Shown here piece after piece: positions 1 through 6,675 of a stretch of DNA of 12,904 nucleotides. The notes under the pieces were generated by a model. That model was given only the letters and a program-made list of their open reading frames with translations. It was not told the DNA's origin and searched no databases. Numbering within the stretch: the first letter of the stretch is position 1; every line of letters begins with the position of its first letter. Position numbers and translations under genes: made by a program. The stretch comes from an uncultured Kiloniellales bacterium (GTDB lineage Bacteria; Pseudomonadota; Alphaproteobacteria; Kiloniellales; JAKSDN01): contig CALJXB010000133.1 of assembly GCA_937974415.1 (NCBI GenBank), positions 1 to 12,904 on the forward strand, given 5' to 3'.

Positions 1-1064
1 TGGCGGCTCATGAGGGTGTCGGTCACCCGCTTGCACAAGACCGGGTCGCCGACCAGCACCGGCACGATGTGGCTCTCCGACGCCATCACCGGCAGGCCGG
101 CCTCGACAAGCCGCCGCTTCAAGGTGGCGGCGCGCTCCTGATGGCGCGCCCGCTCGGCGTCGCTCTCCTTCAGATGGCGCACGCTCGCCAGCGCGCCGGC
201 CGCGATCGCCGGCGGCAGGGCGGTGGTGAAGATGAAGCCCGAGGCGAAGGAGCGCACGAAGTCGACCAAGGCCGCCGAGGCTGCGATGTAGCCGCCCAGG
301 ACCCCGAAGGCCTTGCCGAGGGTCCCCTCGATCACCGTGAGGCGCTCCATCACCCCCTCGCGCTCGGCGATGCCGCCGCCGCGCGCGCCATATAGCCCCA
401 CCGCGTGCACCTCGTCGAGATAGGTCATGGCGCCGTAAGCCTCCGCCACCTCGCACAGCTCGGCGATCGGCGCGATGTCGCCGTCCATGGAATAGACCGA
501 TTCGAAGGCCACCAGCTTGGCCCGGCCCGGCTCCTCGCGGGCCAAGAGCTGCGCCAGGTGCTCCGGGTCGTTGTGCTTGAAGATCCGCTTGTCCGCCCGG
601 CTGTGGCGGATGCCCTCGATCATCGAGGCGTGGTTCTCGGCATCGGAGAACACGATGCAATCGGGCAGCCGCGAGGCCAGGGTTCCCAGCGCCGCCCAGT
701 TGGAGACGTAGCCCGAGGTGAAGAGGAGCGCCGCCTCTTTGCCGTGCAGGTCCGCCAGCTCGCGCTCCAGCAGCACGTGGGCGTGGTTGGTGCCCGAGAT
801 GTTGCGTGTCCCCCCGGCGCCCGCGCCCGAGCGCTCCAAGGCCTCGTGCATGGCCGCCACCACATCCGGGTGCTGGCCCATGCCGAGATAGTCGTTGGAG
901 CACCACACCGTCACCTCGGGCACGACCCCGTCGTCCAGTGGGGCGCCGTGATTGTGCGCTTGCGGGAAGGCCCCCGCCTTGCGCTCCAGCTCGGCGAACA
1001 CCCGGTAGCGACCCTCGCGCCGGAGCCCGGCGATCTCGCCCGCGAAAAATCCCTCGTAATCCAT
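1..1064 (-). CDS. hemA: 5-aminolevulinate synthase, C-terminus cut by window edge
   Basis: PLP enzyme condensing glycine and succinyl-CoA to 5-aminolevulinate, the first step of tetrapyrrole synthesis in the C4 (Shemin) pathway; cytoplasmic. Translation from the ATG at 1064 gives 354 codons before the window ends; about 50 C-terminal residues should be missing, since the family has about 400. Recognisable blocks in order are [87 protein letters not shown] (PLP lysine = K251, codon 312-314), [16 protein letters not shown] and [11 protein letters not shown]. They match alphaproteobacterial ALAS closely, with no frameshift. The start has a GAGG ribosome site 5 nt upstream. It lies 48 nt after the cytochrome c gene on the same strand with no convincing terminator, so it may share that gene's FNR-type promoter. 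Glycine C-acetyltransferase and other alpha-oxoamine synthases are less likely given the ALAS-specific blocks. Confidence 0.95.
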   Translation of the reverse strand, partial: MDYEGFFAGEIAGLRREGRYRVFAELERKAGAFPQAHNHGAPLDDGVVPEVTVWCSNDYLGMGQHPDVVAAMHEALERSGAGAGGTRNISGTNHAHVLLERELADLHGKEAALLFTSGYVSNWAALGTLASRLPDCIVFSDAENHASMIEGIRHSRADKRIFKHNDPEHLAQLLAREEPGRAKLVAFESVYSMDGDIAPIAELCEVAEAYGAMTYLDEVHAVGLYGARGGGIAEREGVMERLTVIEGTLGKAFGVLGGYIAASAALVDFVRSFASGFIFTTALPPAIAAGALASVRHLKESDAERARHQERAATLKRRLVEAGLPVMASESHIVPVLVGDPVLCKRVTDTLMSR

Positions 1065-1112
1065 CGGTGCCTCGCTCCCTCGATTGCCGCGCCGGTCAAG
1101 CACTTTAGCCGC

Positions 1113-1511
1113 CTACTGCCCGGCCTCCTTCATGTAAGCGATGACGTCCTGACGGTCGGTTTCCTTCTTGAGACCGGGGAAGGCCATCTTGGTCTTGGGC
1201 ACGACCTCCTTCGGCTTGGCGAGGAACAGGTCGAGGGTTTCTTCGTCCCAGACCAGGCCCGAGTCCGCCATCGCCGAGGAGTACTTGAAGCCCTCGACCG
1301 TGCCGGCTTCGCGCCCGATCACGCCGTTGAGGTGCGGGCCGACCTTGTTCTTGCCCGCTTCGAGGCTGTGACAGGTCTTGCACTTCTTGTAGACCTTCTC
1401 GCCCTTCGTCGGATCGCCCTCGGCCCAAGCCGCTTGGCTCGCGAGCACAAGGAAGGTTGCTGCCGCGATACCCGTCAGTATACCGGCTATCGTGTTCGGA
1501 TGATCTTTCAT
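1113..1511 (-). CDS. Small periplasmic class I cytochrome c, probable electron carrier
   Basis: A 132-residue class I (c2/c550-like) cytochrome c. Residues 1-30 form a Sec signal peptide with a hydrophobic core and cleavage after A-W-A. Heme attachment is C44-K-T-C47-H48. The distal ligand is probably M109 in the KTKMAFPGL segment, and KVGPHLNGVIGR follows the heme site as in mitochondrial-like c cytochromes. The ATG at 1511 is chosen because the signal peptide begins there. A longer in-frame start at 1658 would add a charged, non-homologous extension and would read through the FNR box at 1609-1622, so it is rejected. The gene has its own FNR-type promoter and stands next to nir genes and hemA. 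From this I infer a role as electron donor to the nitrite reductase or a related respiratory enzyme. It is not the NirM/NirT cytochrome of Pseudomonas by sequence that I can recognise, so I give no symbol. Confidence 0.9.
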   Translation of the reverse strand: MKDHPNTIAGILTGIAAATFLVLASQAAWAEGDPTKGEKVYKKCKTCHSLEAGKNKVGPHLNGVIGREAGTVEGFKYSSAMADSGLVWDEETLDLFLAKPKEVVPKTKMAFPGLKKETDRQDVIAYMKEAGQ

Positions 1512-1580
1512 GGATCTCGTCCCCCAGCAGAATTGACCCAAACGGCGGTCGACAGTCTCTTCCGCCGTCCACGCTCGTCC

Positions 1581-1622
1581 AGTGTTCCCGCTCGGGCCTC
1601 CTTTCGCCTTGACGCAGATCAA
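1581..1622 (-). promoter_or_regulatory. FNR/DNR-type box and -10 for the cytochrome c gene
   Basis: Read on the minus strand, 1622-1609 is TTGATCTGCGTCAA, one mismatch from the TTGAT-N4-ATCAA consensus. Downstream, AACACT at 1586-1581 sits where the -10 hexamer of a class II activator promoter belongs (box centred near -41.5) and matches 3 of 6 TATAAT positions. The predicted start of transcription is near 1574, giving a leader of about 62 nt before the ATG at 1511. The same geometry recurs at 2446-2487 and 12820-12861. Likely bound by the Crp/Fnr protein at 1669-2412 or by a genomic FNR. Confidence 0.75.
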
Positions 1623-1628
1623 CCGACG

Positions 1629-1654
1629 CCCGCCGGACCGGCGCTCTCGGCGGG
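1629..1654 (-). terminator. Possible GC hairpin after the Crp/Fnr gene
   Basis: A perfect 7-bp inverted repeat, CCCGCCG and CGGCGGG, encloses a 12-nt loop and begins 14 nt after the regulator's stop codon. It lies between that gene and the FNR box of the cytochrome c gene, which is a sensible place for a terminator. There is no U-run after it, so it is at best a weak or Rho-assisted terminator. In GC-rich DNA such repeats also arise by chance. Confidence 0.25.
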
Positions 1655-1668
1655 ACATTCACAGCCGG

Positions 1669-2412
1669 TCAGGCGAAGGCCTCCGCCCGCAACCTGGCAC
1701 CATCGGGAATCACCAGCTTTCGCGGAGAATCCATGACGATCAGGCCCCGGTCCTTCCAGCCGGTCAGGATGCGGCAAATGGTCTCGGTTCGGGTGCCTAG
1801 ATAGATCGCGATCTCATCGCGAAACATCGGCAGGTCCACCTCCAGCCCGCGGTCCGTCCTCTGGCCGATCCCCTCATCCATCTCGAACAAGAAGGTCGCC
1901 AGACGCGCCTTGACCGGCAGGAACCAATAGCCGCGCAGGCGCGCAGTTCGACGGGAGAGCTCGGCGCACGCGGCCTCGAGCAAGGCCCAGGCCAGAGTCC
2001 CGTCGCCTCGGTCGCGCAGCTCCTGCAAACTCAGTACCAGTAGCCTTCCGCTCGTGAGCGCCGTCGCATCGAAGCTCCACGCGACGCCCAGGCGGGCCGG
2101 CGCGATCAGATCTCCCGAGTAGCAATAGCCGAGAACGTCGCGAGGCTCGGATGGAGCCTCGGCATAGAGCCCGACCACACCCTCCAAGACGATGTAAACC
2201 GCGTCGCCGGGATCCTCGCAGCGAGCCAGAGCCTCGCCGCCGACAAAATCCCGTTCCCTGCCGCACCTGTCGAACAGCGCCGCGGTCTCTTTGCCCATGT
2301 GGCTTTCCAGCCTGCGACGGGCCTTGCCGCGGAGCGCTTCGGCCGGCTCCATTCCGGTCGGCAGGACCTGTCGCGGGAAACTGGCACTGGTTCTGGTCGC
2401 CTGTCCCAGCAT
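1669..2412 (-). CDS. Crp/Fnr-family transcription regulator (DNR/NnrR-like)
   Basis: A 247-residue cytoplasmic regulator with a cyclic-nucleotide-type sensor domain (about 45-135, including DPGDAVYIVLEG), a dimer helix (about 138-162) and a C-terminal winged helix (about 165-238). The recognition helix reads T-R-T-E210-T-I-C213-R214; Glu and Arg sit where FNR uses E209 and R213 to read TTGAT half-sites. The N-terminus lacks the FNR cysteine cluster for an iron-sulfur centre; cysteines 50, 65, 97, 149 and 213 are scattered. It is therefore more like DNR/NnrR-type NO regulators than true FNR. The start at 2412 has AAGGAAG 6 nt upstream. It lies directly behind the nir operon and has its own perfect FNR box, which suggests autoregulation or control by FNR. 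Targets are probably the three boxes in this window. The DNR versus NnrR subclass cannot be settled by eye. Confidence 0.9.
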   Translation of the reverse strand: MLGQATRTSASFPRQVLPTGMEPAEALRGKARRRLESHMGKETAALFDRCGRERDFVGGEALARCEDPGDAVYIVLEGVVGLYAEAPSEPRDVLGYCYSGDLIAPARLGVAWSFDATALTSGRLLVLSLQELRDRGDGTLAWALLEAACAELSRRTARLRGYWFLPVKARLATFLFEMDEGIGQRTDRGLEVDLPMFRDEIAIYLGTRTETICRILTGWKDRGLIVMDSPRKLVIPDGARLRAEAFA

Positions 2413-2445
2413 CGCACACTTCCTTTCGATCCGTGCAGAATAGCA

Positions 2446-2487
2446 ACAATAGCTCTATGGGCTTGGTGCGCCCTTGATCAGGATCAA
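2446..2487 (-). promoter_or_regulatory. Perfect FNR box and -10 for the Crp/Fnr regulator gene
   Basis: On the minus strand 2487-2474 reads TTGATCCTGATCAA, an exact TTGAT-N4-ATCAA palindrome. TATTGT at 2451-2446 matches 4 of 6 -10 positions at class II activator spacing. The predicted start is near 2439, giving a leader of about 27 nt. The box overlaps the TGA stop (2484-2486) of the DUF4202 gene, so the promoter is embedded in the end of the upstream operon. It allows the regulator to be expressed separately from the nir transcript. Confidence 0.85.
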
Positions 2488-3173
2488 ACTGGTTGTGTCG
2501 CCCCCGGAGACGTCGCCTCGTCCGAAACCGCCTCGTCCGCAACCGCCTCGTCCGCCAGGGCCGCAGCCAGGAGCGCTGCGAGTGCGCCGTCGAATGGCAA
2601 GGCCAGCGCGGCTCGGCGACCGAGGGGCGACATCTTCGCCCAGGTTTTGCGCAGGATCTCGACCACCTTGTCGGACTCGTGCTTCGCGGCGAAGTCGGCA
2701 AGGTAGTGGGCCAGGAACACGACGCAAACCACGTCTTCCAAAACCTGGACCTCTCGGTCCCGCTTGAGGCGCTCCTTGCGCACCAAGGCCTGAACCCGGT
2801 CAATCACGTCTTGGGGATACCCGAGGTCCGCCAAAATTTCGCCGGCCCGTTCGGCGTGATAGCGCTTGAGGTCCCGCCGCCAAGTGAGATAGCCGACCCG
2901 CCCCTCGGGATAGCTGTCGCGCGGCGTGACCCAGCGCTCGAGGTGCTGGCAGCGGGCCGCCAGAGTGAGGGCCTCCGACGCTTTCGGGCAGAGACGGGCG
3001 AGCCAGTCGCTCATCCGCCGACCGTAGATCAATTCCTTGGGGATAGCCTCCCCGTCCACGATCTCCAGATTGGGATCGGCAGCGTTGGCTCGGTCGAAGG
3101 CTTCCAGCGCCCTCTGCACTCTGTCCGCACCAGCCAGCGCACCAGCCTCCCTGTCCACTGCCGCGCCAGGCAT
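2484..3173 (-). CDS. DUF4202 family protein of unknown function
   Basis: A 229-residue soluble protein with no signal peptide. I recognise the DUF4202 family from the N-terminal RVQRALEAFDRANAADPN segment (18-35), PKELIYGRRMSDWL (45-58), the AARCQH77LERW and PRDSYPEGRVGYLTWR blocks (72-99), KRYH106AE, and LEDVVCVVFLAHY with FAAKHESDK (145-169) and RKTWAKMS. The fold looks all-helical. The order His77, His106 and Glu146-Asp147 is reminiscent of HD-type metal phosphohydrolases but lacks an adjacent His-Asp pair. The last 25 residues are a low-complexity acidic repeat. Start: ATG at 3173, one base after the chelatase stop, with GGGAG 7 nt upstream; the alternative ATG at 3191 has no ribosome site. 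Being the last gene of the nir operon, it probably acts in heme d1 or nitrogen-oxide metabolism, but no function is known to me. Confidence 0.85.
   Translation of the reverse strand: MPGAAVDREAGALAGADRVQRALEAFDRANAADPNLEIVDGEAIPKELIYGRRMSDWLARLCPKASEALTLAARCQHLERWVTPRDSYPEGRVGYLTWRRDLKRYHAERAGEILADLGYPQDVIDRVQALVRKERLKRDREVQVLEDVVCVVFLAHYLADFAAKHESDKVVEILRKTWAKMSPLGRRAALALPFDGALAALLAAALADEAVADEAVSDEATSPGATQPV
2516..2560. repeat. 15-bp tandem repeat in the end of the DUF4202 gene
   Basis: Three consecutive 15-bp units start at 2516, 2531 and 2546. The first two differ at one base (CCTCGTCCGAAACCG and CCTCGTCCGCAACCG), and the third diverges in its last bases. In the protein they give five-residue repeats of the Asp-Glu-Ala type (residues about 207-221). 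This looks like a recent in-frame slippage expansion of a disordered acidic tail. Confidence 0.85.
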
Positions 3174-3174
3174 T

Positions 3175-3951
3175 TTAGACTCCCAGCCCATCGTGTCGCG
3201 GATTTCTGCGAAGGCCTTCCGCCGCCTGATCCAACACCAGGGCATCGATCCAGTCGCAGGCGCCGATCGGCCCGCTGTAGGCCGCGGTTCGTCCGCTCTC
3301 GAGAAGTCCGCGTGGGACATCGCGGGTGGCGTGTTTCCCGGCTTCGGCAAAGCAGCCGATGGCGAGCACTCGCTCTGTCGCGCAAGAGTGGAGTGCCTCT
3401 TGGACCGTTGGCTGCTCCTCCAGGAATGCGGCGGCGGTATCGGCAAACAGCGCCAGGTTGCCGATCTCCGAGGCCAACCGTGCGGTTGCGCGCCCTGAGG
3501 CCGGGTGGCGCCGCGAGCCGTGGCCGACCAGCAACAGGCCCGTCTCTTCCGCCCGCCAGCCGAGCCGCTGCAGTTCCCGCCACCCATAGGCTGCCACGCT
3601 CGGGGCCAAACCCGGATGGCTGCCAAGCTCGGGGCACAGCACGATGCGATCCGAACAAGACAGGCCCGCTAGACGGTCCCTCAGCGCCTCATAGGTGACA
3701 CCCTTGGCCATAAAGAGGGGCACGACGACAATGGGCGAACCGTGCACCGTGGCCACGACCTCTTCGATCCGCGGCGTGCCAAAGAGAGTGGCGGCGACGG
3801 TTTCGCGGAACCCCGATCGACCACCGAGCGCCTGCAGGCGGCCGTGCAGAGCCCGATCGCCGCTGCCGTAGCTGCAGACGACCAAGGCCGCGCCGTTCAG
3901 GCGCGCCTCAGTGGCTGGTGCCCTCGTCGAGGCGGATCTTGTTCCAGACAT
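3175..3951 (-). CDS. CbiX/CbiK-like sirohydrochlorin metal chelatase
   Basis: A 258-residue cytoplasmic class II chelatase-like protein with two related halves. The C-terminal half has the family signature: GLLLVGH144GSRRHP (138-150) and VLAIGCFAEAGKH207ATRDVP (195-213), both metal-binding histidines in place. The N-terminal half has the same scaffold (LVVCSYGSG at 23-31 and VVVPLFMAKGVTYEALRDRL at 75-94), but Tyr28 replaces the first His and no His follows the second glycine, so it looks catalytically dead. Siroheme is the substrate of NirD/L/G/H, and NirE only reaches precorrin-2, so the likely job is Fe2+ insertion into sirohydrochlorin; cobalt for B12 is the alternative. Start: ATG at 3951 with AGGGAAG upstream, overlapping nirN by 44 nt. 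That overlap and the 1-nt gap to the DUF4202 gene place it in the nir operon. No symbol is given because cbiX, cbiK and sirB cannot be told apart here. Confidence 0.8.
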   Translation of the reverse strand: MSGTRSASTRAPATEARLNGAALVVCSYGSGDRALHGRLQALGGRSGFRETVAATLFGTPRIEEVVATVHGSPIVVVPLFMAKGVTYEALRDRLAGLSCSDRIVLCPELGSHPGLAPSVAAYGWRELQRLGWRAEETGLLLVGHGSRRHPASGRATARLASEIGNLALFADTAAAFLEEQPTVQEALHSCATERVLAIGCFAEAGKHATRDVPRGLLESGRTAAYSGPIGACDWIDALVLDQAAEGLRRNPRHDGLGV

Positions 3952-5479
3952 TGTACTTCCCTGAGGGTTTCACGAAGGGAATGCGTTTCACTTCCTCCAG
4001 GCTCTCGGCGTCGTAGACCACCACGGCGCCCTCCATGTCCCAAATACTGAGCAGGGCATGGCGCCCGTCACGGCTGAACTCCACATGGGCCGCGGTCTTG
4101 CCCGGCGCCGGGCGCAGGGTCTTGACGATCTCCAGGCTCGCCTTGTCGATCACGTGCACGGCGTCGCGGTCGGGACCGAAGAAGACGTCGACCCAGGCAT
4201 AGGGCGAAGTCGCATGGCTGCGCAGGAAGAAGCCCGGCCCCAGGGTCTCGATGGTCTTGACCACTTGCCAGTCGTCGATGTCGATGACGCTGACCACCCC
4301 GGTCTTGAGGTGCGGGGTCGCCATGACACGCCGGCCGTCGCGCTCCCAGGAGATCCCGGAGCCGAGATGGGGCAACCCCGGCAGCGGCAGCTCGGCGATC
4401 TCGCGCCGGACGTCGAGGTTCACGACCACCGAGCGCTCGCCGTCGCGCGCCGAGCCGATCAGCTCGCGGTAGCTCGGGGTGAAGAAAAAGTCGTCGAGGG
4501 GCTGGGTCAGCGGCACCCGGCGGATCGGAAAGGCGCCGGTTTCGGCCAGGCCTTCCTCCATGCCCTTCTCGTAGTTGTGGACGAAACCGCTGAAGACGGC
4601 CGGTGGGTCCTCGGCGTAGGAGATTTCCCAGATCTCTGGCACATCCTTGAGGGCCACCACGAAGGATTCCCGCGGGGCCGCCTGATAGACAGCGCTCACC
4701 CGCGAGGTGGTCTCGCCGCGCAGATCGGCGGCCTCGATCACCTTGAGCGGCGTGAGGTCGCCGGCGTCCAGCAGGACCAGGCTGTGGGGCAAGTAGTTGG
4801 CGACTGCCAGCACCCGGCCGTCGTGAGAGATCGCCAGGTTGCGGGTGTTGATGCCGGCGCGCACCTCGGCGACCACCGCCAGGCCGTAGAGGTCGTATTT
4901 GGTGATCCAGCCGTCGCGCGAGGCGAAGTAGACGAAGCGGCCCTCCGGCGAGAACTTGGGGCCGCCGTGGAGCGCGAAGCGGCTGGGAAAGCGCGTGAGG
5001 GGCGAGAAGCTGTCGCCGTCGAGGACCGTCACGTGGTGATCGCCGCTTTCCACCACCACGAAGAGGTTCATGGGGTCCGCGCCGTGTTGCGGCTGGCTCG
5101 GAAGAGTCTCGGGAGTTTGAATAACTTCGCGGCTCGCCACAATCTCGGCCTCGCCCCAGACCGGCTCCTCGGCCGGCGGGCTGTAGATCAATGCCACCAG
5201 GTCCTCGACCTCCTGCGGCGACAGGCGATCGCCGAAGGCCGGCATCTGGGTTGCTGCGCGGCCGTCGGCGATGACGGCCTTTGCCTTGGCCGGCTTCAAG
5301 CGCTTGAGGTTCCCGGGCAGCAGGGCCGGTCCCATGCCACCGAGGCGCTCGGCGCCGTGGCACTCGGCGCAGTGGGCCTCGTAGGCCTGCTCGCCCGAGC
5401 CCGCGGCCGCTGCGGCCTGCGGCAGCGCAAGGCAGACCAGGGCCGCAAGCCCCAGGCTTCTAGCGCGCGCCCGCGGCAT
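3908..5479 (-). CDS. nirN: NirN, c/d1-type cytochrome, last step of heme d1 synthesis
   Basis: A periplasmic 523-residue protein. It has a Sec signal peptide (1 to about 26), a cytochrome c domain with C37-A-E-C40-H41 and probable axial M79 in TQMPAF, then a d1-type eight-bladed propeller (from about 135) ending in KPSGKYNVWNKIR, the counterpart of the NirS ending [13 protein letters not shown]171 in FALHGGPKFSPEGRF aligns with the proximal d1 histidine of NirS. Known role of the family: dehydrogenation of dihydro-heme d1 to heme d1, with electrons leaving through its heme c, and delivery of d1 to NirS. NirN lacks a counterpart of the NirS N-terminal tyrosine arm. The start at 5479 overlaps the nirJ end by 20 nt; a GGGGGAGG ribosome site lies only 3 nt before the ATG. 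The gene order and length are usual for NirN. Confidence 0.93.
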   Translation of the reverse strand: MPRARARSLGLAALVCLALPQAAAAAGSGEQAYEAHCAECHGAERLGGMGPALLPGNLKRLKPAKAKAVIADGRAATQMPAFGDRLSPQEVEDLVALIYSPPAEEPVWGEAEIVASREVIQTPETLPSQPQHGADPMNLFVVVESGDHHVTVLDGDSFSPLTRFPSRFALHGGPKFSPEGRFVYFASRDGWITKYDLYGLAVVAEVRAGINTRNLAISHDGRVLAVANYLPHSLVLLDAGDLTPLKVIEAADLRGETTSRVSAVYQAAPRESFVVALKDVPEIWEISYAEDPPAVFSGFVHNYEKGMEEGLAETGAFPIRRVPLTQPLDDFFFTPSYRELIGSARDGERSVVVNLDVRREIAELPLPGLPHLGSGISWERDGRRVMATPHLKTGVVSVIDIDDWQVVKTIETLGPGFFLRSHATSPYAWVDVFFGPDRDAVHVIDKASLEIVKTLRPAPGKTAAHVEFSRDGRHALLSIWDMEGAVVVYDAESLEEVKRIPFVKPSGKYNVWNKIRLDEGTSH

Positions 5480-6671
5480 GGTGCCTCCCCCGGTAGGGCG
5501 TGAGTTCGACCCGCGGGCTGCTCTCGGTTCCGCTGGCGATGCCGATTTCCTGGTCGGTGAGATAGCACGCGGGGTCCTCTTCCCAGGGATCGCCGGTGAT
5601 CTGCAGGGCGCGCACCCGGGTGTTGCCGCCGCAGATGTCGAAGCGGCGGCAGCGCCCGCAGCGGCCCTTGATCTGCCGCGGCCGCTGCTTCAGGCCGGCC
5701 ATCACCGGATCGCCGGTGTCCTGCCAGATCTCCGAGAAAGGGCGCTTGCGCACGTTGCCCAGGTCGTAGTGCCACCAGAAGGTGTCGGGGTGAACGTTGC
5801 CCAAGTTATCGATGTTGGCGACGTTGACCCCCGAGGCGTTGCCGCCCCAGGCGACCAGCTTGCTCTTGAGGTGAGCGACCTTGTCGGGGAAGCGCCGGCG
5901 CACCCACTCCAAAAAATAGACCCCGTCGGCGTCGTTGTTGCCGGTGACGAATTCCTTCTTCACGCCGCGCTCGACGTAGTCCCAGCAGCGCTCGAAGATC
6001 AGGTCCATGGAATCGCGCGTCGTGCGGTGATAAGCGTCGTCCTCGCGGTAGCGGTTGCCCCGGCCGGCATAGACCAGGTGCGACAGGTAGAACTTGTCGA
6101 TTTCCTCCCGGTCGATGAGGTCGAGCATCTCCGGCAGAGATTCCACGTTGCGCTCGGTCATGGTGAAGCGCAGGCCGACCTTGATGCCTCGCTCCCGGCA
6201 CAGCCGCATGCCCTCGAGGGCGGCCGAGTAGGCCCCCTCCTGGCGGCGGAAGGCGTCGTGCACGGCGCCGATGCCGTCGAGGCTGACGCCCACGTAGTCG
6301 TAGCCGATCTCGGCGATCTTCTCGCTCATGGCCCGGTCGATCAGGGTACCGTTGCTGGAGAGGCCGACGTAGAAGCCGAGGTCCTTGGCCCGCCTGGAAA
6401 TGGCGAAGATGTCCGGGCGCAACAGTGGCTCGCCGCCCGAGAGAATCAGCACCGGCACGCCGAAGGCCTTGAGGTCGTCCATCACCGCGAAGACCTCCTC
6501 GGTCGCGAGCTCGCCGGGGAAATCCACATCGGCCGAGAGCGAATAGCAATGGACGCAGTTGAGGTTGCAGCGGCGGATCAAGTTCCAAATGACCACCGGG
6601 CCGGGGGGCTTGCGCAGCCTGAGCGGCGTCGGCGTCACCAGTTCCTGCATGAATTGGGACAGTCGGAACAT
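5460..6671 (-). CDS. nirJ: NirJ, radical SAM enzyme of heme d1 synthesis
   Basis: A cytoplasmic 403-residue radical SAM protein. The cluster motif C35-N-L-N-C39-V-H-C42-Y opens the barrel. LILSGGEPLLRPD is the SAM-binding GGE motif, followed by GLSSNGTLID and YVGVSLDG. The C-terminus has C338-x2-C341-x5-C347 and C369, a second iron-sulfur site of the SPASM-like type known in NirJ and AhbD. The family converts 12,18-didecarboxysiroheme toward heme d1 by removing the C3 and C8 propionates, the step that leads to the oxo groups. The length is usual. The start at 6671 is chosen for its strong AAGGAGGGG site 7 nt upstream; the longer in-frame extension to 7169 overlaps nirH and is not homologous. 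The gap to nirH is 4 nt, and the nirN start overlaps its 3' end, so it is translationally embedded in the operon. Confidence 0.95.
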   Translation of the reverse strand: MFRLSQFMQELVTPTPLRLRKPPGPVVIWNLIRRCNLNCVHCYSLSADVDFPGELATEEVFAVMDDLKAFGVPVLILSGGEPLLRPDIFAISRRAKDLGFYVGLSSNGTLIDRAMSEKIAEIGYDYVGVSLDGIGAVHDAFRRQEGAYSAALEGMRLCRERGIKVGLRFTMTERNVESLPEMLDLIDREEIDKFYLSHLVYAGRGNRYREDDAYHRTTRDSMDLIFERCWDYVERGVKKEFVTGNNDADGVYFLEWVRRRFPDKVAHLKSKLVAWGGNASGVNVANIDNLGNVHPDTFWWHYDLGNVRKRPFSEIWQDTGDPVMAGLKQRPRQIKGRCGRCRRFDICGGNTRVRALQITGDPWEEDPACYLTDQEIGIASGTESSPRVELTPYRGRHHAAGAR

Positions 6672-6675
6672 GGCT

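Noticed and set aside
1095..1099. GTCAA (TTGAC on the minus strand) just upstream of hemA as an FNR half-site
   Set aside because: No second half-site at the required 4-bp spacing.
1113..1511. Naming the small cytochrome c nirM
   Set aside because: It looks like a generic class I c2/c550-type cytochrome rather than cytochrome c551, so the symbol would claim more than the sequence shows.
1533..1546. TTGAC in the cytochrome c leader as a second FNR box
   Set aside because: The partner half (ACGGC) does not match, and it lies downstream of the predicted transcription start.
1512..1658. N-terminal extension of the cytochrome c gene to 1658
   Set aside because: It would put a charged, non-homologous stretch before a good signal peptide and would cover the FNR box and its -10 element.
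405..1736. 443-codon open frame on the plus strand, and similar long plus-strand frames at 4058-5503, 5478-6719, 8664-10058 and 11386-12732
   Set aside because: They lie antisense to hemA, nirN, nirJ, nirF and nirS, have His/Arg/Gly-rich composition without recognisable domains, and follow from GC-rich codon bias on the other strand.
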